A stretch of 64,000 nt of DNA from Pedobacter aquatilis (GCF_030409415.1 NZ_JAUFPW010000033.1:160049-224048), one strand, 5' to 3'. Positions 49,528 through 59,093 are shown, counted from the first letter of the stretch. A program made the numbers and translations. The notes: generated from the sequence alone by a model not told the origin.

Positions 49528-51717
49528 ATGACAATTTCAATATGGAGATACAGCCACTTGGCACTTGCTGTATCTTCTTTTCTTTTTTTAACCCTTGCGT
49601 CCGTAACGGGTATTATCCTTTCTTTCAAGCCGGTAAGCGAAAAAATTCAACCGTACAAGGCAAAAGATTTTAATCAGCTAACCGTTGCTGAACTTATTCC
49701 AAACTTATCAAAAAACTATACCGATATTATTGAGGTAACGGTTGATAACAACCAGTTTGTTGTAGTTGATGCTACCGATTTAAATGATAATTCAGGCAAG
49801 TTTTACATCGACCCAAAAACCGGAAAAGTTTTAGGAAAGGTTGCTAAAGAAAATGAATTTTTTCAATGGGTAACTTCATTACACCGTTCGCTTTTTCTGC
49901 ATGAACTTGGCCGGTTTTTCATTGGTCTAACTTCTTTTCTATTATTCCTGATTGCTACTTCTGGTACGGTTTTAATTCTTCAGCGGCAGCGAAGTTTAAA
50001 GAAATTTTTCGGCAAAATTGTAAAAGATGGCTTTGCCCAATACTACCACGTTGTTTTAGGAAGAATTTTATTAATCCCGATAATTATCATTTCCATCACG
50101 GGAACGGTAATGTCCTTACAAACTTTTGAGGTTATTAAAGAGCAGAAAATTTCGCATAAAATAGATTTTGATGCTTTAAAAACTAACCCTGAAAAGAAGC
50201 CAGCAGATTTCGATGTTTTCAAAAACACAAAACTATCTTCATTAAAATCTATAGAATTTCCTTTTTCTGAGGATGTAGAAGATTATTTTACCTTAAAACT
50301 TGAGGATAAGGAAATAACTGTTAACCAAATAACCGGTGATGTTTTAACAGAACATGCATTGTCAAATGCGAAATTGTTAACTACATTAAGCATGGATTTA
50401 CATACAGGTAGAACGAATGCAATTTGGGCAATTGTTCTGGCCATTGCTTCAGGTAATATTCTATTTTTTATATACTCTGGTTTTGTAATTTGGTGGAAGA
50501 GAAGCGCTAACCAAGTTAAAAATAAATATAAGGCAGACCAAGCTGAATACATTATTTTGGTTGGTTCTGAAAATGGAACTACCTTTCGCTTTGCGAAAGC
50601 AATTCATCAGCAATTGTTAAAAAACGGACAAATATCATTCATCGGGCAGTTGAATGATTATAAAATTTTTCCGAAGGCAAAGCAGCTTATCATTTTTACG
50701 GCAACTTATGGTATTGGCGAGGCGCCAACTAATTCATCTAAATTTATTGCACTTTTAAAGAAGTTTAAACAACCAAATCAAACTGATTTTTCGGTAGTGG
50801 CTTTTGGTTCACATTCATACCCTGATTTTTGTAAATTCGGTTACGAAGTAAATAATGCACTATCTCAACAAAGCTGGGCAAAACCCTTGCTTGAAATTCA
50901 TACCGTTAATGATAGGTCGCCAGAAGATTTTACAAAATGGGCAACTTTGTGGGCACAAAGCTCAAATGTAGAATTAACCTCATTATCGAAACTTTTAGAA
51001 ACCAAGCCGTTAAAGTTGCATCAATTTTCTGTGGTTGATAAGCAAGTTTCGAGTCATGAGGAAACTTCGTTTATCATTAGGTTAAGCCCTAAAAAACGTA
51101 AAAGATTCACGTCTGGAGATTTGTTGGCAATTTATCCGGCACAGGATCATCGTGAAAGGCAATATTCAATTGGTAAAATTGGCAAAGATGTTCAATTAAG
51201 TGTTAAACTACATAAAGGAGGTTTGGGTTCGAGCTTTTTATACCATTTGCAGATTGGGCAAACCATAAACGCTGCGCTTTTAAAAAACGAGCATTTTCAT
51301 TTTCCAGCGAAGGCGAAAACGGTAATTATGGTGTCGAATGGAACAGGAATCGCACCGTTTTTAGGTATGTTGCATCAATATGGCAACGACAGAAATATCC
51401 ACCTTTATTGCGGATTTAGAAATAAACTTTCCTTCCAACTTTATGAAAAATCTCTTAATACCGAAGCTGATAGATTGACAAAACTTAACATAGCATTATC
51501 CCGAGAAGGTGAAAAACAATATGTCAAAGATTTACTTGCCAGAGATGCCGATTTTATCTGCAATGCTTTAAAAGATGGTGGTGTGCTCATGCTATGTGGT
51601 TCTTTGGGTATGCAAAATGACGTAATCGAATGGCTGGAGATTGTAACTCAAAAGCATAGCAGCAAAGGTGTTAGTTTTTACCAATCTCGCGGTCAAATCT
51701 TAATGGATTGCTATTAG
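49528..51717 (+). CDS. PepSY-domain membrane flavoreductase
   Basis: The 729-residue protein has four membrane helices (at about residues 10-30, 130-150, 175-195 and 305-330) with PepSY-type periplasmic loops and His residues, such as SLHRSLFLHELGRF and YYHVVLGR, able to bind haem. A flavodoxin domain (GSENGTTFRFAKAIHQ, about 345-480) and a ferredoxin-reductase-type FAD/NAD domain (RQYSIG near 550, VMVSNGTGIAPFLGML, LCGSLGMQNDV) follow. It should carry electrons from cytoplasmic NAD(P)H across the membrane to an external acceptor, probably the DUF2271 flavoprotein encoded just upstream. It is the last gene of the operon. Confidence 0.9.
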   Translation: MTISIWRYSHLALAVSSFLFLTLASVTGIILSFKPVSEKIQPYKAKDFNQLTVAELIPNLSKNYTDIIEVTVDNNQFVVVDATDLNDNSGKFYIDPKTGKVLGKVAKENEFFQWVTSLHRSLFLHELGRFFIGLTSFLLFLIATSGTVLILQRQRSLKKFFGKIVKDGFAQYYHVVLGRILLIPIIIISITGTVMSLQTFEVIKEQKISHKIDFDALKTNPEKKPADFDVFKNTKLSSLKSIEFPFSEDVEDYFTLKLEDKEITVNQITGDVLTEHALSNAKLLTTLSMDLHTGRTNAIWAIVLAIASGNILFFIYSGFVIWWKRSANQVKNKYKADQAEYIILVGSENGTTFRFAKAIHQQLLKNGQISFIGQLNDYKIFPKAKQLIIFTATYGIGEAPTNSSKFIALLKKFKQPNQTDFSVVAFGSHSYPDFCKFGYEVNNALSQQSWAKPLLEIHTVNDRSPEDFTKWATLWAQSSNVELTSLSKLLETKPLKLHQFSVVDKQVSSHEETSFIIRLSPKKRKRFTSGDLLAIYPAQDHRERQYSIGKIGKDVQLSVKLHKGGLGSSFLYHLQIGQTINAALLKNEHFHFPAKAKTVIMVSNGTGIAPFLGMLHQYGNDRNIHLYCGFRNKLSFQLYEKSLNTEADRLTKLNIALSREGEKQYVKDLLARDADFICNALKDGGVLMLCGSLGMQNDVIEWLEIVTQKHSSKGVSFYQSRGQILMDCY

Positions 51718-52175
51718 AATTATTAATTATCCACAGATAAAAAGGATGAAGACAGATGAAAGAAATCCATGTTTATCTGTGGTTAATAATTAAGTTGTTA
51801 TATTTTGATTTGGAAAGCAATGGCAGAAGATTTTTTTATTGTCAGTCCCGCTTTGCGTTGCAATCTTTTTGTTATTTCCGTAATGCTCATCTTTCCGTCA
51901 TTGCAAGGAGGAACAACGTTGCAATCTTTTTCTTGTTTGCTTCAAAAAGTATTTCCACTTCAATCGGGTTTAGGTTTCAAAGTCAGCTAAAAATCTGCTC
52001 AATACTTCCGTGATTTCTGTGTTTCCGTGGCAATTTTTAAATATACAGCCACAATTTTCATATGTTTTGCCACAGAAACAAGGAAGATACGGAAAATTCG
52101 TAATTGAGTTTTTTATCCCTAAAAAATCTGTGTTTATCTGTGTACATCTGTAGTTTAAGATTTCTCACCAAAAAA
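51718..52175. repeat. Dispersed repeat remnants between convergent genes
   Basis: The 458-base gap contains copies of several dispersed elements: GATGAAGACAGATGAAAG and ATCTGTGTACATCTGTAG (a short related pair), a CATTGCAAGGAGGAACAACG element with GTTGCAATCTTTT on both sides (near 51880), and CTTCCGTGATTTCTGTGTTT near 52005 from the 28121 repeat family. Small open frames here arise from the repeats and are not genes. Confidence 0.6.
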
Positions 52176-53177
52176 CTATAGCATTTTTTTCCAGCGCTCC
52201 ACCATTTTTTTATCCAAATTATCAGATAGAAAAATCTCTCCGTTATCGCTAAACATAATACAGCTATACTTTGGAAATTGCTTGATGAAATTTAATCCGA
52301 CATCTTTTCCCAAAACCATTATCGAGGTGCTTAAACCATTTGCCAGCTCCGCATCCGGGCCAAAAACGGTAATGCCACTTAAACCAGTTGCCGGGTAACC
52401 CGTAGCCGGATTAATGATGTGCGAATATCTCTTTCCTTCAAAAATTACGAACTTCTCATAACTGCCCGAACTTACAATTGCGGTGTTGTAAAGTGGTACG
52501 GCTGCAAAAAGACTATCCTTATTATATGGATTTGTAATGCCAACAAGCCATTTCTTGCCATTGGGTTGTTTGCCCCAGGTGCTCATATCGCCCGTAGCAT
52601 TTACAATACCGGCCTTAATGCCTTTAGCCAGCATCATATCCCTGCATTTATCAGCCGCATAACCTTCTCCCAACGCACCGAAGCCAATTTTCATGCCTTT
52701 CTTTTTTAAGAATATGGTAGAATTTAAGCTGTCGAGAATGATATTTCGGTAACCAACTTTTTCTACAGATTTTTTAATCAAATCAGCTGTTGGCATTTCA
52801 GTCATGGAGCCATCGAATTTCCAAATTCTATCCATGGCAGCAAAACTAATGTCGAATGCACCATTAGTAAGTTGCGAAAGTTTTAAGGCCCGCTTAGTAA
52901 GTTCGTAAACTTCCTTATCCACCTTCACAGGTTTTATCCCGGCGTTTCTAATCACCTCCGAAACCTGTGAAGTTGGCTTCCAATCAGAAATTAAGGCTTC
53001 TATTCGGCTAATTTCATTAATTATTATATCAATATTTTGGTTTGCAATTGTAGCATTTTTAGCAACTACAGTAATCTCAAAACGACCGCCCATCAGCATG
53101 GTAGTTTTCTTTTTTAAGACCTGGGCATTGCTGTAAATCCCCAAAAATAGTAATGCAATTAGGAAATGAAATTTCAA
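52176..53177 (-). CDS. apbE: ApbE-family flavin transferase with altered active site
   Basis: The 333-residue exported protein (signal FLIALLFLGIYSNAQ) is an FMN transferase of the ApbE family: AFDISFAAMDRIWKFDG, AIVSSGSYEKFVIFEGKRYS and HIINPATGYPATGL are present. At the position of the usual AD-xxx-T metal site it reads ELANGLSTS, with Asn in place of Asp, and the segment usually DlGGIaKG reads GFGALGEG. These changes suggest a specialised or weakened enzyme. It converges with the DUF2271/PepSY operon, whose FMN-acceptor protein is its likely substrate. Confidence 0.9.
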   Translation of the reverse strand: MKFHFLIALLFLGIYSNAQVLKKKTTMLMGGRFEITVVAKNATIANQNIDIIINEISRIEALISDWKPTSQVSEVIRNAGIKPVKVDKEVYELTKRALKLSQLTNGAFDISFAAMDRIWKFDGSMTEMPTADLIKKSVEKVGYRNIILDSLNSTIFLKKKGMKIGFGALGEGYAADKCRDMMLAKGIKAGIVNATGDMSTWGKQPNGKKWLVGITNPYNKDSLFAAVPLYNTAIVSSGSYEKFVIFEGKRYSHIINPATGYPATGLSGITVFGPDAELANGLSTSIMVLGKDVGLNFIKQFPKYSCIMFSDNGEIFLSDNLDKKMVERWKKML

Positions 53178-53188
53178 AACTTGGAAGA

Positions 53189-53983
53189 CTAGCTAATTTT
53201 TAAGTTAATGTTATTTTTTTCTGCAGCTTCGATTGGTGCGTAATCTGATAAAATCAGTGCATTACCTTTTTTAACACAAACATCGTGTTCAAAATGTACT
53301 GATGGTTTCCCGTCAGCGGTTCTAACTGTCCAGCCGTCCTTTTCGATAAAAACGTCCTTTGTACCCAAATTTATCATGGGTTCTATCGCCATTGTTAAAT
53401 TTTCCTTTAACATTAAGCCGCTGCCACGTTTACCATAATTTGGTACTTGTGGTGCTTCATGCATGCTTTTACCCAAACCATGTCCAACAAAATCTCTTAC
53501 TACGCCATAACCTTGTTTTTCATTATGATTTTGAATTGCAAAGCCGATATCGCCTAATCGCTTACCTACAACAGCCTGTTCTATGCCAATAAATAAAGAT
53601 TCTTTTGTCGTTCTGATAAGTTTTAGAATTTCCTCGCTTGCATCGCCAATTACGAAGGTATAGGCATGGTCGCCATGGTATTCATTTTTAATTACACCAA
53701 CATCAACAGAAATAATATCTCCATCTTTTAGTATTTCTTTGCCAGGAAAACCATGTACAACAACATCATTTACCGAAGTAATAATGTGATGAGGGAAACC
53801 GCCATAATTAAAGAAAGATGGCACAGCGCCATTATCTAAAATATATTCATTTGCCAGTTTATCAATTTCGATTGTTGCTAAGCCAGGACGTAAAATTTTT
53901 GCAATTTCGGCTAAGGTATCACTTACCAGAAGCGCACTGATTTTCATCAGCTCTACTTGTTCATCAGTTTTGTAAAAAATCAT
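53189..53983 (-). CDS. map: Type I methionine aminopeptidase
   Basis: The 264-residue enzyme removes the N-terminal methionine from new proteins. The pita-bread fold shows HHIITSVNDVVVHGFPGKEI, ISVDVGVIKNEYHGDHAYTF with metal-binding Asp residues, VGHGLGKSMHEAPQVPNYGK and LTMAIEPMINLGTKDVFIEK, all intact. It starts 5 bases after a TATTTTTG promoter box, which predicts a leaderless message. Confidence 0.96.
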   Translation of the reverse strand: MIFYKTDEQVELMKISALLVSDTLAEIAKILRPGLATIEIDKLANEYILDNGAVPSFFNYGGFPHHIITSVNDVVVHGFPGKEILKDGDIISVDVGVIKNEYHGDHAYTFVIGDASEEILKLIRTTKESLFIGIEQAVVGKRLGDIGFAIQNHNEKQGYGVVRDFVGHGLGKSMHEAPQVPNYGKRGSGLMLKENLTMAIEPMINLGTKDVFIEKDGWTVRTADGKPSVHFEHDVCVKKGNALILSDYAPIEAAEKNNINLKIS

Positions 53984-53988
53984 TGCTG

Positions 53989-53996
53989 CAAAAATA
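53989..53996 (-). promoter_or_regulatory. Bacteroidota -7 box of map
   Basis: Minus strand TATTTTTG followed by GCAGCAATG, leaving 5 bases to the start codon. A leaderless message is predicted. Confidence 0.5.
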
Positions 53997-54130
53997 ACAA
54001 TTAGTTTTTAAAAGCATATTTTAAACTGAATCTGAGTAATAGAAAGCCAAATTTAGAAATGAGTTTAATTTAATTTTGATGCGCTCTTGAATAAAATTAA
54101 ATCGTTAATATTAAGAAAACATTGCATGCT

Positions 54131-54138
54131 TAATTTTG
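54131..54138 (+). promoter_or_regulatory. Bacteroidota -7 box of the PLC/alkaline phosphatase gene
   Basis: TAATTTTG lies 19 bases before ATG 54158. It matches TAnnTTTG; the -33 box is not clear. Confidence 0.45.
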
Positions 54139-54157
54139 GGGAATTTATCCATCATTC

Positions 54158-56008
54158 ATGAGAATTATTTTTTTCAACCTTACACTGTTAATCTTAACAG
54201 CACTATCTGCCTTTGCTCAAAGTTCAAAAAGCCAGGGTCATAGTCATAACGATTATCATCAAAACATTCCCTTATTAACGGCTTATTATGCAGGAATGGC
54301 CTCAATAGAGGCAGATGTTTTTATAAAGGATGGTGAACTTTATGTAGCTCATGAAGCTAGGGAAATTAAAGCTGGAAGAACGCTTAAGCAGTTGTATTTA
54401 TCGCCCCTGGCTACTTTTTATAAGGAAAATAAAGCACATGCTTATAAAGATAGCCTCAAAAAATTACAACTCGTTGTGGATATTAAGGAAGACCACGTTA
54501 ATGTGCTCAAGAAACTAATTTCTGAATTAGAAACGTTTGGTAATATTTTTGATTTCAGCTCGAATCCAAATGCAATAAAAATTGTAGTTAGTGGAAATAT
54601 GCCACAACCAACAGATTTCAAGAATTGGCCTGATTATATCTTTTTCGATGGAAGACCAGAAACTAATTATACGGAGAGCCAGCTTAAAAGAGTTGCAATG
54701 ATTAGTCAGGATATTAAGAAATATTCTGTTTGGAATGGTAAAGGCGTACCAACGCCAACGGATTACGCAAAGCTTAAAAAAGTAATAGATGATGCGCACA
54801 AGGCTGGAAAACCTTTTAGATTTTGGGCAACACCTGATAGCCAGAATACCTGGATTGTTTTAGAGCGTTTAGGTGCTGATTGGATAAATACAGATAAACC
54901 AACAGATCTGGCAGATTTTTACCTGCACCAAGATAAACTAACCTACACCAATCCGAGGCCCCATCCGGTTTATACGCCTGAATATAGAGTTGATGGTCAA
55001 CCGAAAAAGGTTAAAAATGTAATATTGCTTATTGGCGATGGAATGGGGCTTGCTCAAATTCATGCAGGTTTAATTGCCAATCATGGCGATTTAAACATCA
55101 GTCGCATTCGCAATATTGGTTTTTCGCAAACTGCGGCGGCTAATTCAGGCAATACAGATTCTGCCGCTGGCGCAACAGCGATGGCTACCGGCGAGAAAAC
55201 AAACAACCGATACATTGGCGTTGGAACTGACGGTAAAAAGCGAACCAATTTAGTTGATATTTTAGCTGGTTTTGGTGTTAAAAGTGGAATTATCAGCGTG
55301 GGCGACATTACTGATGCCACGCCTGCATCATTTTATGCACACCAAATTGAGCGCAGTATGAATAATGAAATTGCGGCTGATTTACTACATTCAAAAGCAG
55401 AGATTTTGGTTGGTTCAAATCGAAATGCATTTATTGGCAATAAGGATGCCCAATTGATGCAAAAGTTAAAGGCAAATGGATTTAATTTAAATGAAAATTT
55501 AGTTAATTTCTCCAAGCAAACTTCAGGTAAACAGCTTGTTTTATTATCTAACGAAGATGTTAAGCCTGTTATAAAAGGCAGAGGTAATATTTTAAAACAA
55601 TCGCTCTTAAAAACTATACAACTTTTATCGAAGAATAAAAAAGGATTCTTCATTATGGCCGAAGGTGCTCAAATCGATCATGGTGGCCATTCGAATGATT
55701 TACCGATTTTGGTTACCGAAATGCATGATTTTGATAAAACGATTGAAGCTGCGCTTCGCTTTGCCGATAAAGATGGCGAAACATTGGTTATTATAACGGC
55801 TGATCATGAAACAGGCGGATTGTCTTTATTAGATGCAGATGCATCTAGAGGAAAAGTTACTGCACATTTTAGTACGGATGACCATACGAATATTATGGTT
55901 CCGGTTTTTGCCTACGGCCCACAATCTGATAAGTTTAGAGGTGTTTACCCAAATAACGAAATATTTAAAAAAATTCTTCGCGTTTTATCGCACAATAAGG
56001 CCCAATAA
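54158..56008 (+). CDS. PLC-like phosphodiesterase fused to alkaline phosphatase
   Basis: The 616-residue exported protein (signal LTLLILTALSAFAQ) combines two enzymes. Residues about 25-260 form a TIM-barrel phosphodiesterase like those of the GDPD/AIM6 group (GHSHNDYHQNIPLL, ASIEADVFIKDGELYVAHEA, FWATPDSQNTW). Residues about 285-616 are an alkaline phosphatase: LIGDGMG, DSAAGATAMATG with nucleophile Ser335, AEGAQIDHGGHSND and ITADHETGG plus a final DDHTN. The product could split phosphodiesters and release phosphate in one step. It lies 12 bases before a metallophosphoesterase gene. Confidence 0.93.
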   Translation: MRIIFFNLTLLILTALSAFAQSSKSQGHSHNDYHQNIPLLTAYYAGMASIEADVFIKDGELYVAHEAREIKAGRTLKQLYLSPLATFYKENKAHAYKDSLKKLQLVVDIKEDHVNVLKKLISELETFGNIFDFSSNPNAIKIVVSGNMPQPTDFKNWPDYIFFDGRPETNYTESQLKRVAMISQDIKKYSVWNGKGVPTPTDYAKLKKVIDDAHKAGKPFRFWATPDSQNTWIVLERLGADWINTDKPTDLADFYLHQDKLTYTNPRPHPVYTPEYRVDGQPKKVKNVILLIGDGMGLAQIHAGLIANHGDLNISRIRNIGFSQTAAANSGNTDSAAGATAMATGEKTNNRYIGVGTDGKKRTNLVDILAGFGVKSGIISVGDITDATPASFYAHQIERSMNNEIAADLLHSKAEILVGSNRNAFIGNKDAQLMQKLKANGFNLNENLVNFSKQTSGKQLVLLSNEDVKPVIKGRGNILKQSLLKTIQLLSKNKKGFFIMAEGAQIDHGGHSNDLPILVTEMHDFDKTIEAALRFADKDGETLVIITADHETGGLSLLDADASRGKVTAHFSTDDHTNIMVPVFAYGPQSDKFRGVYPNNEIFKKILRVLSHNKAQ

Positions 56009-56020
56009 ATTATTAAATTA

Positions 56021-56920
56021 ATGGAAAGAAGATCTGTTATAAAAAGTTTGGGAGGCCTGATGTTGCTTCCGGCAATTAACCTGGGCTTTAAGGTTGATGA
56101 TAAACCTGTTTTACGTATTGCTCATATTACCGATGTACACTTAAAAAATGATTTAGGTGCGCCAGCAAAATTTGCAAAATGCCTTCACCATATTCAAAAG
56201 CAATCTCCTAAAGTTGATTTTATCCTAAATGGTGGCGACGTGGTATTTGATATGAATAAGGAGCAGCTTACAGATATAGATGCCCAATGGAAATTGCAGC
56301 ACAATATTATGAAAAATGAATGTTCGTTGCCTGTTTATTATGCTTTGGGTAATCATGATATCTGGTGGAATGAAGATAGTAAAGGCGATGTTTTCTACGG
56401 TAAAAAGTATGCCATGAATCAGTTGCAGCTTAATAAACCATATTACAGCTTTACTAAAAATGGTTGGAAGTTTATTGTTTTGGATAGTACCCATCTGGAT
56501 ATTGACAACACTTGGTACATTGGTAAACTTGGAGATAGCCAGTTTGCCTGGTTGGAGGAGGAATTAAAATCTACAAAACCCAATACACCTGTTTTAGTCA
56601 TGTCGCACATTCCAATTCTAACGGCTTTGTTAATGATTGAAGATGATATCGTTAATAAATGGACCATGCTTGGCGGCGATATGCACACGGACACCTCGAA
56701 AATCATCAGCCTATTTTATAAATATCCAAATGTAAAGCTGGCACTAAGCGGTCATTTACATATGAGAGATAAAGTAGTGTACAACAATGTTACCTATTTA
56801 TGTAACGGAGCAGTTTCAGGTGCATGGTGGAATGGCAACAGAAGAGAAACCGCTCCAGGTTATGGTGTAATCGATTTATATGCTGATGGTACCTTTGATG
56901 AGCAATATGTGAACTATTAA
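56021..56920 (+). CDS. Exported calcineurin-type metallophosphoesterase
   Basis: The 299-residue protein has an N-terminal export signal (RRSVIKSLGGLMLLPAINLG) and a two-metal phosphoesterase core: ITDVHLKND, LNGGDVVFD, YALGNHDIWW, VMSHIP and LSGHLHM. Its active site faces the periplasm. The gene follows the PLC/alkaline phosphatase fusion with a 12-base gap, so a three-activity phosphate-scavenging operon is likely. No phosphate-regulator box was recognised. Confidence 0.93.
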   Translation: MERRSVIKSLGGLMLLPAINLGFKVDDKPVLRIAHITDVHLKNDLGAPAKFAKCLHHIQKQSPKVDFILNGGDVVFDMNKEQLTDIDAQWKLQHNIMKNECSLPVYYALGNHDIWWNEDSKGDVFYGKKYAMNQLQLNKPYYSFTKNGWKFIVLDSTHLDIDNTWYIGKLGDSQFAWLEEELKSTKPNTPVLVMSHIPILTALLMIEDDIVNKWTMLGGDMHTDTSKIISLFYKYPNVKLALSGHLHMRDKVVYNNVTYLCNGAVSGAWWNGNRRETAPGYGVIDLYADGTFDEQYVNY

Positions 56921-57098
56921 ATTATGACTCGTTGTATAACAAAGAAATAAATTGATTCTATTTATTTCGAAAATTTGTAAAGGCAACATTAAAATAATGC
57001 ACTCTTAATCACAAAATTGGCATTTTAGGAAATAAAACCGCACCTTTGCGAACCGTTAACAGGGTTTTGGTTATGTAATAAAAAATAATAATTTGCTT

Positions 57099-58472
57099 AT
57101 GGAAGAATTGGTTGTAGAGGAGATACAGGAACTACTTGAAAAAGAAAATGATAAAGCATTAAAGCGATATCTTGATGAACTGAATATCTCAGATGTAGAA
57201 GAATTGATTGACGAACTTCCACAGCATGCAGCCAAATTCATTGAGACAATTTCCTTAAACAGAGCTGTTAACGTTTTCAGAATTCTTGATTTTCGTACTC
57301 AAGAGAGAATCATCAAAAAACTTTCGGGCAACAAGCTGAATCAAATTATAAAAGATTTGCCGCCCGATGACCGTACGGCGTTATTTAGTGAGTTAAAGGG
57401 GGATGTGGTAAAGAAGATGATTACGCTTCTTCCGCCTGAGGAACGTAAGGAATCACTTGCACTTTTAGGTTACAACGAATATAGTATTGGTCGATTAATG
57501 ACCCCAGATTATATTGCCGTTAAGCCGGAGTGGTCGATTACGAGGGTTTTGGCGCATATTAGGCGTTACGGCAAAAATTCAGAAACCATTGATGTGGTTT
57601 ATGTAATTGATAAAGAAGGTGTGTTGCTTGATGACATCCGAATTAGAGAGGTTTTATTAGCAGATCCCGAAGCGATTATTGGCGAACTAACTGATAAACG
57701 TTTCATCGCTTTAAAGGCTAACGACCCACAAGAAGATGCAATTAATATTTTCAGGATGAATAACCGAGTAGCTTTACCCGTTGTTGATGAAAATAATATT
57801 CTTTTAGGTATAGTAACCGTTGATGATATTTTATGGATTGCCAATGAAGAATATACTGAAGATATTCATAAAATTGGTGGTTCGCAGGCCTTAGATGAAC
57901 CTTATTTAGATGTTCCGGTTTTCGAACTTTACAAAAAACGTGTGGTTTGGCTAATTGTGTTGTTTTTTGGTGAGTTACTTACCATCGCAGCAATGTCTAA
58001 TTTCGAAAGTCAGATTGCGAAGGTTGTAATACTAGCCACCTTTATCCCATTAATTATTTCCAGTGGAGGCAACAGCGGTTCGCAGGCTGCAACCTTAATT
58101 ATACAAGCCATGGCTTTGGGCGAAGTTACCGTTAGAGATTGGTGGAATGTAATGCGGAGGGAGATTTTTTCAGGCATGTTGCTGGGTACAACCTTATGTT
58201 TATTAAGTTTTGCCGTTATTGCCAGCTGGAATCTTTTTATGCCCGGCTTTACCGACCATTATGTTAGGATTGGTTTGGTGGTGGGTTGCTCATTAATTGG
58301 TGTAGTGCTTTGGGGAACATTAATGGGGTCTATGCTGCCACTTTTGCTTAAGAAAGTTGGTGCCGACCCGGCAGTTTCTTCAACACCCTTTGTTGCAACA
58401 TTAGTTGATGTTACCGGACTAATTATTTACTTCTCCTTTGCAATATTGTTTTTAAGCGGAATTTTACTTTAA
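57099..58472 (+). CDS. mgtE: Magnesium transporter MgtE
   Basis: The 457-residue protein has the MgtE layout: an N-terminal helical domain (ELVVEEIQELLEKENDKALK), a CBS domain pair (about residues 135-260: IGRLMTPDYIAVKPEWSITR, ALPVVDENNILLGIVTVDDI) and five membrane helices (from VWLIVLFFGELLTIAAMS on). The pore helix segment SSGGNSGSQAATLIIQAMAL is conserved. It imports Mg2+ and closes when internal Mg2+ is high. The TTG at 57093 precedes the chosen ATG 57099. A HAD gene follows 6 bases later. Confidence 0.95.
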   Translation: MEELVVEEIQELLEKENDKALKRYLDELNISDVEELIDELPQHAAKFIETISLNRAVNVFRILDFRTQERIIKKLSGNKLNQIIKDLPPDDRTALFSELKGDVVKKMITLLPPEERKESLALLGYNEYSIGRLMTPDYIAVKPEWSITRVLAHIRRYGKNSETIDVVYVIDKEGVLLDDIRIREVLLADPEAIIGELTDKRFIALKANDPQEDAINIFRMNNRVALPVVDENNILLGIVTVDDILWIANEEYTEDIHKIGGSQALDEPYLDVPVFELYKKRVVWLIVLFFGELLTIAAMSNFESQIAKVVILATFIPLIISSGGNSGSQAATLIIQAMALGEVTVRDWWNVMRREIFSGMLLGTTLCLLSFAVIASWNLFMPGFTDHYVRIGLVVGCSLIGVVLWGTLMGSMLPLLLKKVGADPAVSSTPFVATLVDVTGLIIYFSFAILFLSGILL

Positions 58473-58478
58473 TCATAA

Positions 58479-59093
58479 ATGATGAACAAAATTACAACAC
58501 TATTTACCGATATAGGCGGCGTTTTATTAACCAATGGCTGGGACAGACATGCAAGGGGAGAAGCTGCGGTACTTTTCAATCTCGATTCGGTTGATTTGGA
58601 AGAACGCCATCATTTAACTTTTGATACTTACGAGGTTGGAAAGCTTACGCTTGATGAATATCTTGAAAGAATTGTATTTTTTGAAGAACGCTCTTTCAGT
58701 TATGATGATTTTAAAGAATTTATGTTTAAGAAATCATTGCCTTATCCGGAAATGATTCAGTTAATCTGCGATTTAAAGAAAAAGTATAACCTAAAAGTTG
58801 CTGTAATTAGTAATGAAGGACGAGAATTAAATCAATACCGAATTAATACCTTTAAATTGAACGAGTTTGTTGATTTTTTTGTGTCTTCAAGTTTTGTTCA
58901 CTTTCGCAAACCCGATGCTGATATTTTTAAAGTTGCCATAGATATTTCGCAAAGCGATGTAGAAACAAGCTTATATATCGATGATAGAATGCTTTTTGTT
59001 CAGGTTGCAGAAGGTTTGGGTTTAAAGGGGATTCATCATATTGATTATGAAGATACCAAAAAGCAATTAGCCGCTTATGGCTTAGAAGTTTAG
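58479..59093 (+). CDS. HAD family hydrolase (YihX-like)
   Basis: The 204-residue protein is a HAD hydrolase of the YihX/epoxide-hydrolase-like branch. Motif I is FTDIGGVLL (Asp nucleophile; Gly at the second position as in this branch), motif II KVAVISNEG, and motif IV SLYIDDRMLFVQ. A helical cap lies between them. It is likely a phosphatase for a sugar phosphate. It is 6 bases after mgtE and probably in the same operon. ATG 58479 and ATG 58482 are both possible starts. Confidence 0.88.
   Translation: MMNKITTLFTDIGGVLLTNGWDRHARGEAAVLFNLDSVDLEERHHLTFDTYEVGKLTLDEYLERIVFFEERSFSYDDFKEFMFKKSLPYPEMIQLICDLKKKYNLKVAVISNEGRELNQYRINTFKLNEFVDFFVSSSFVHFRKPDADIFKVAIDISQSDVETSLYIDDRMLFVQVAEGLGLKGIHHIDYEDTKKQLAAYGLEV

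Noticed and set aside
51756..52013. Open frame of 85 codons between the PepSY reductase and ApbE
   Set aside because: It consists of fragments of dispersed intergenic repeats read through in one frame.
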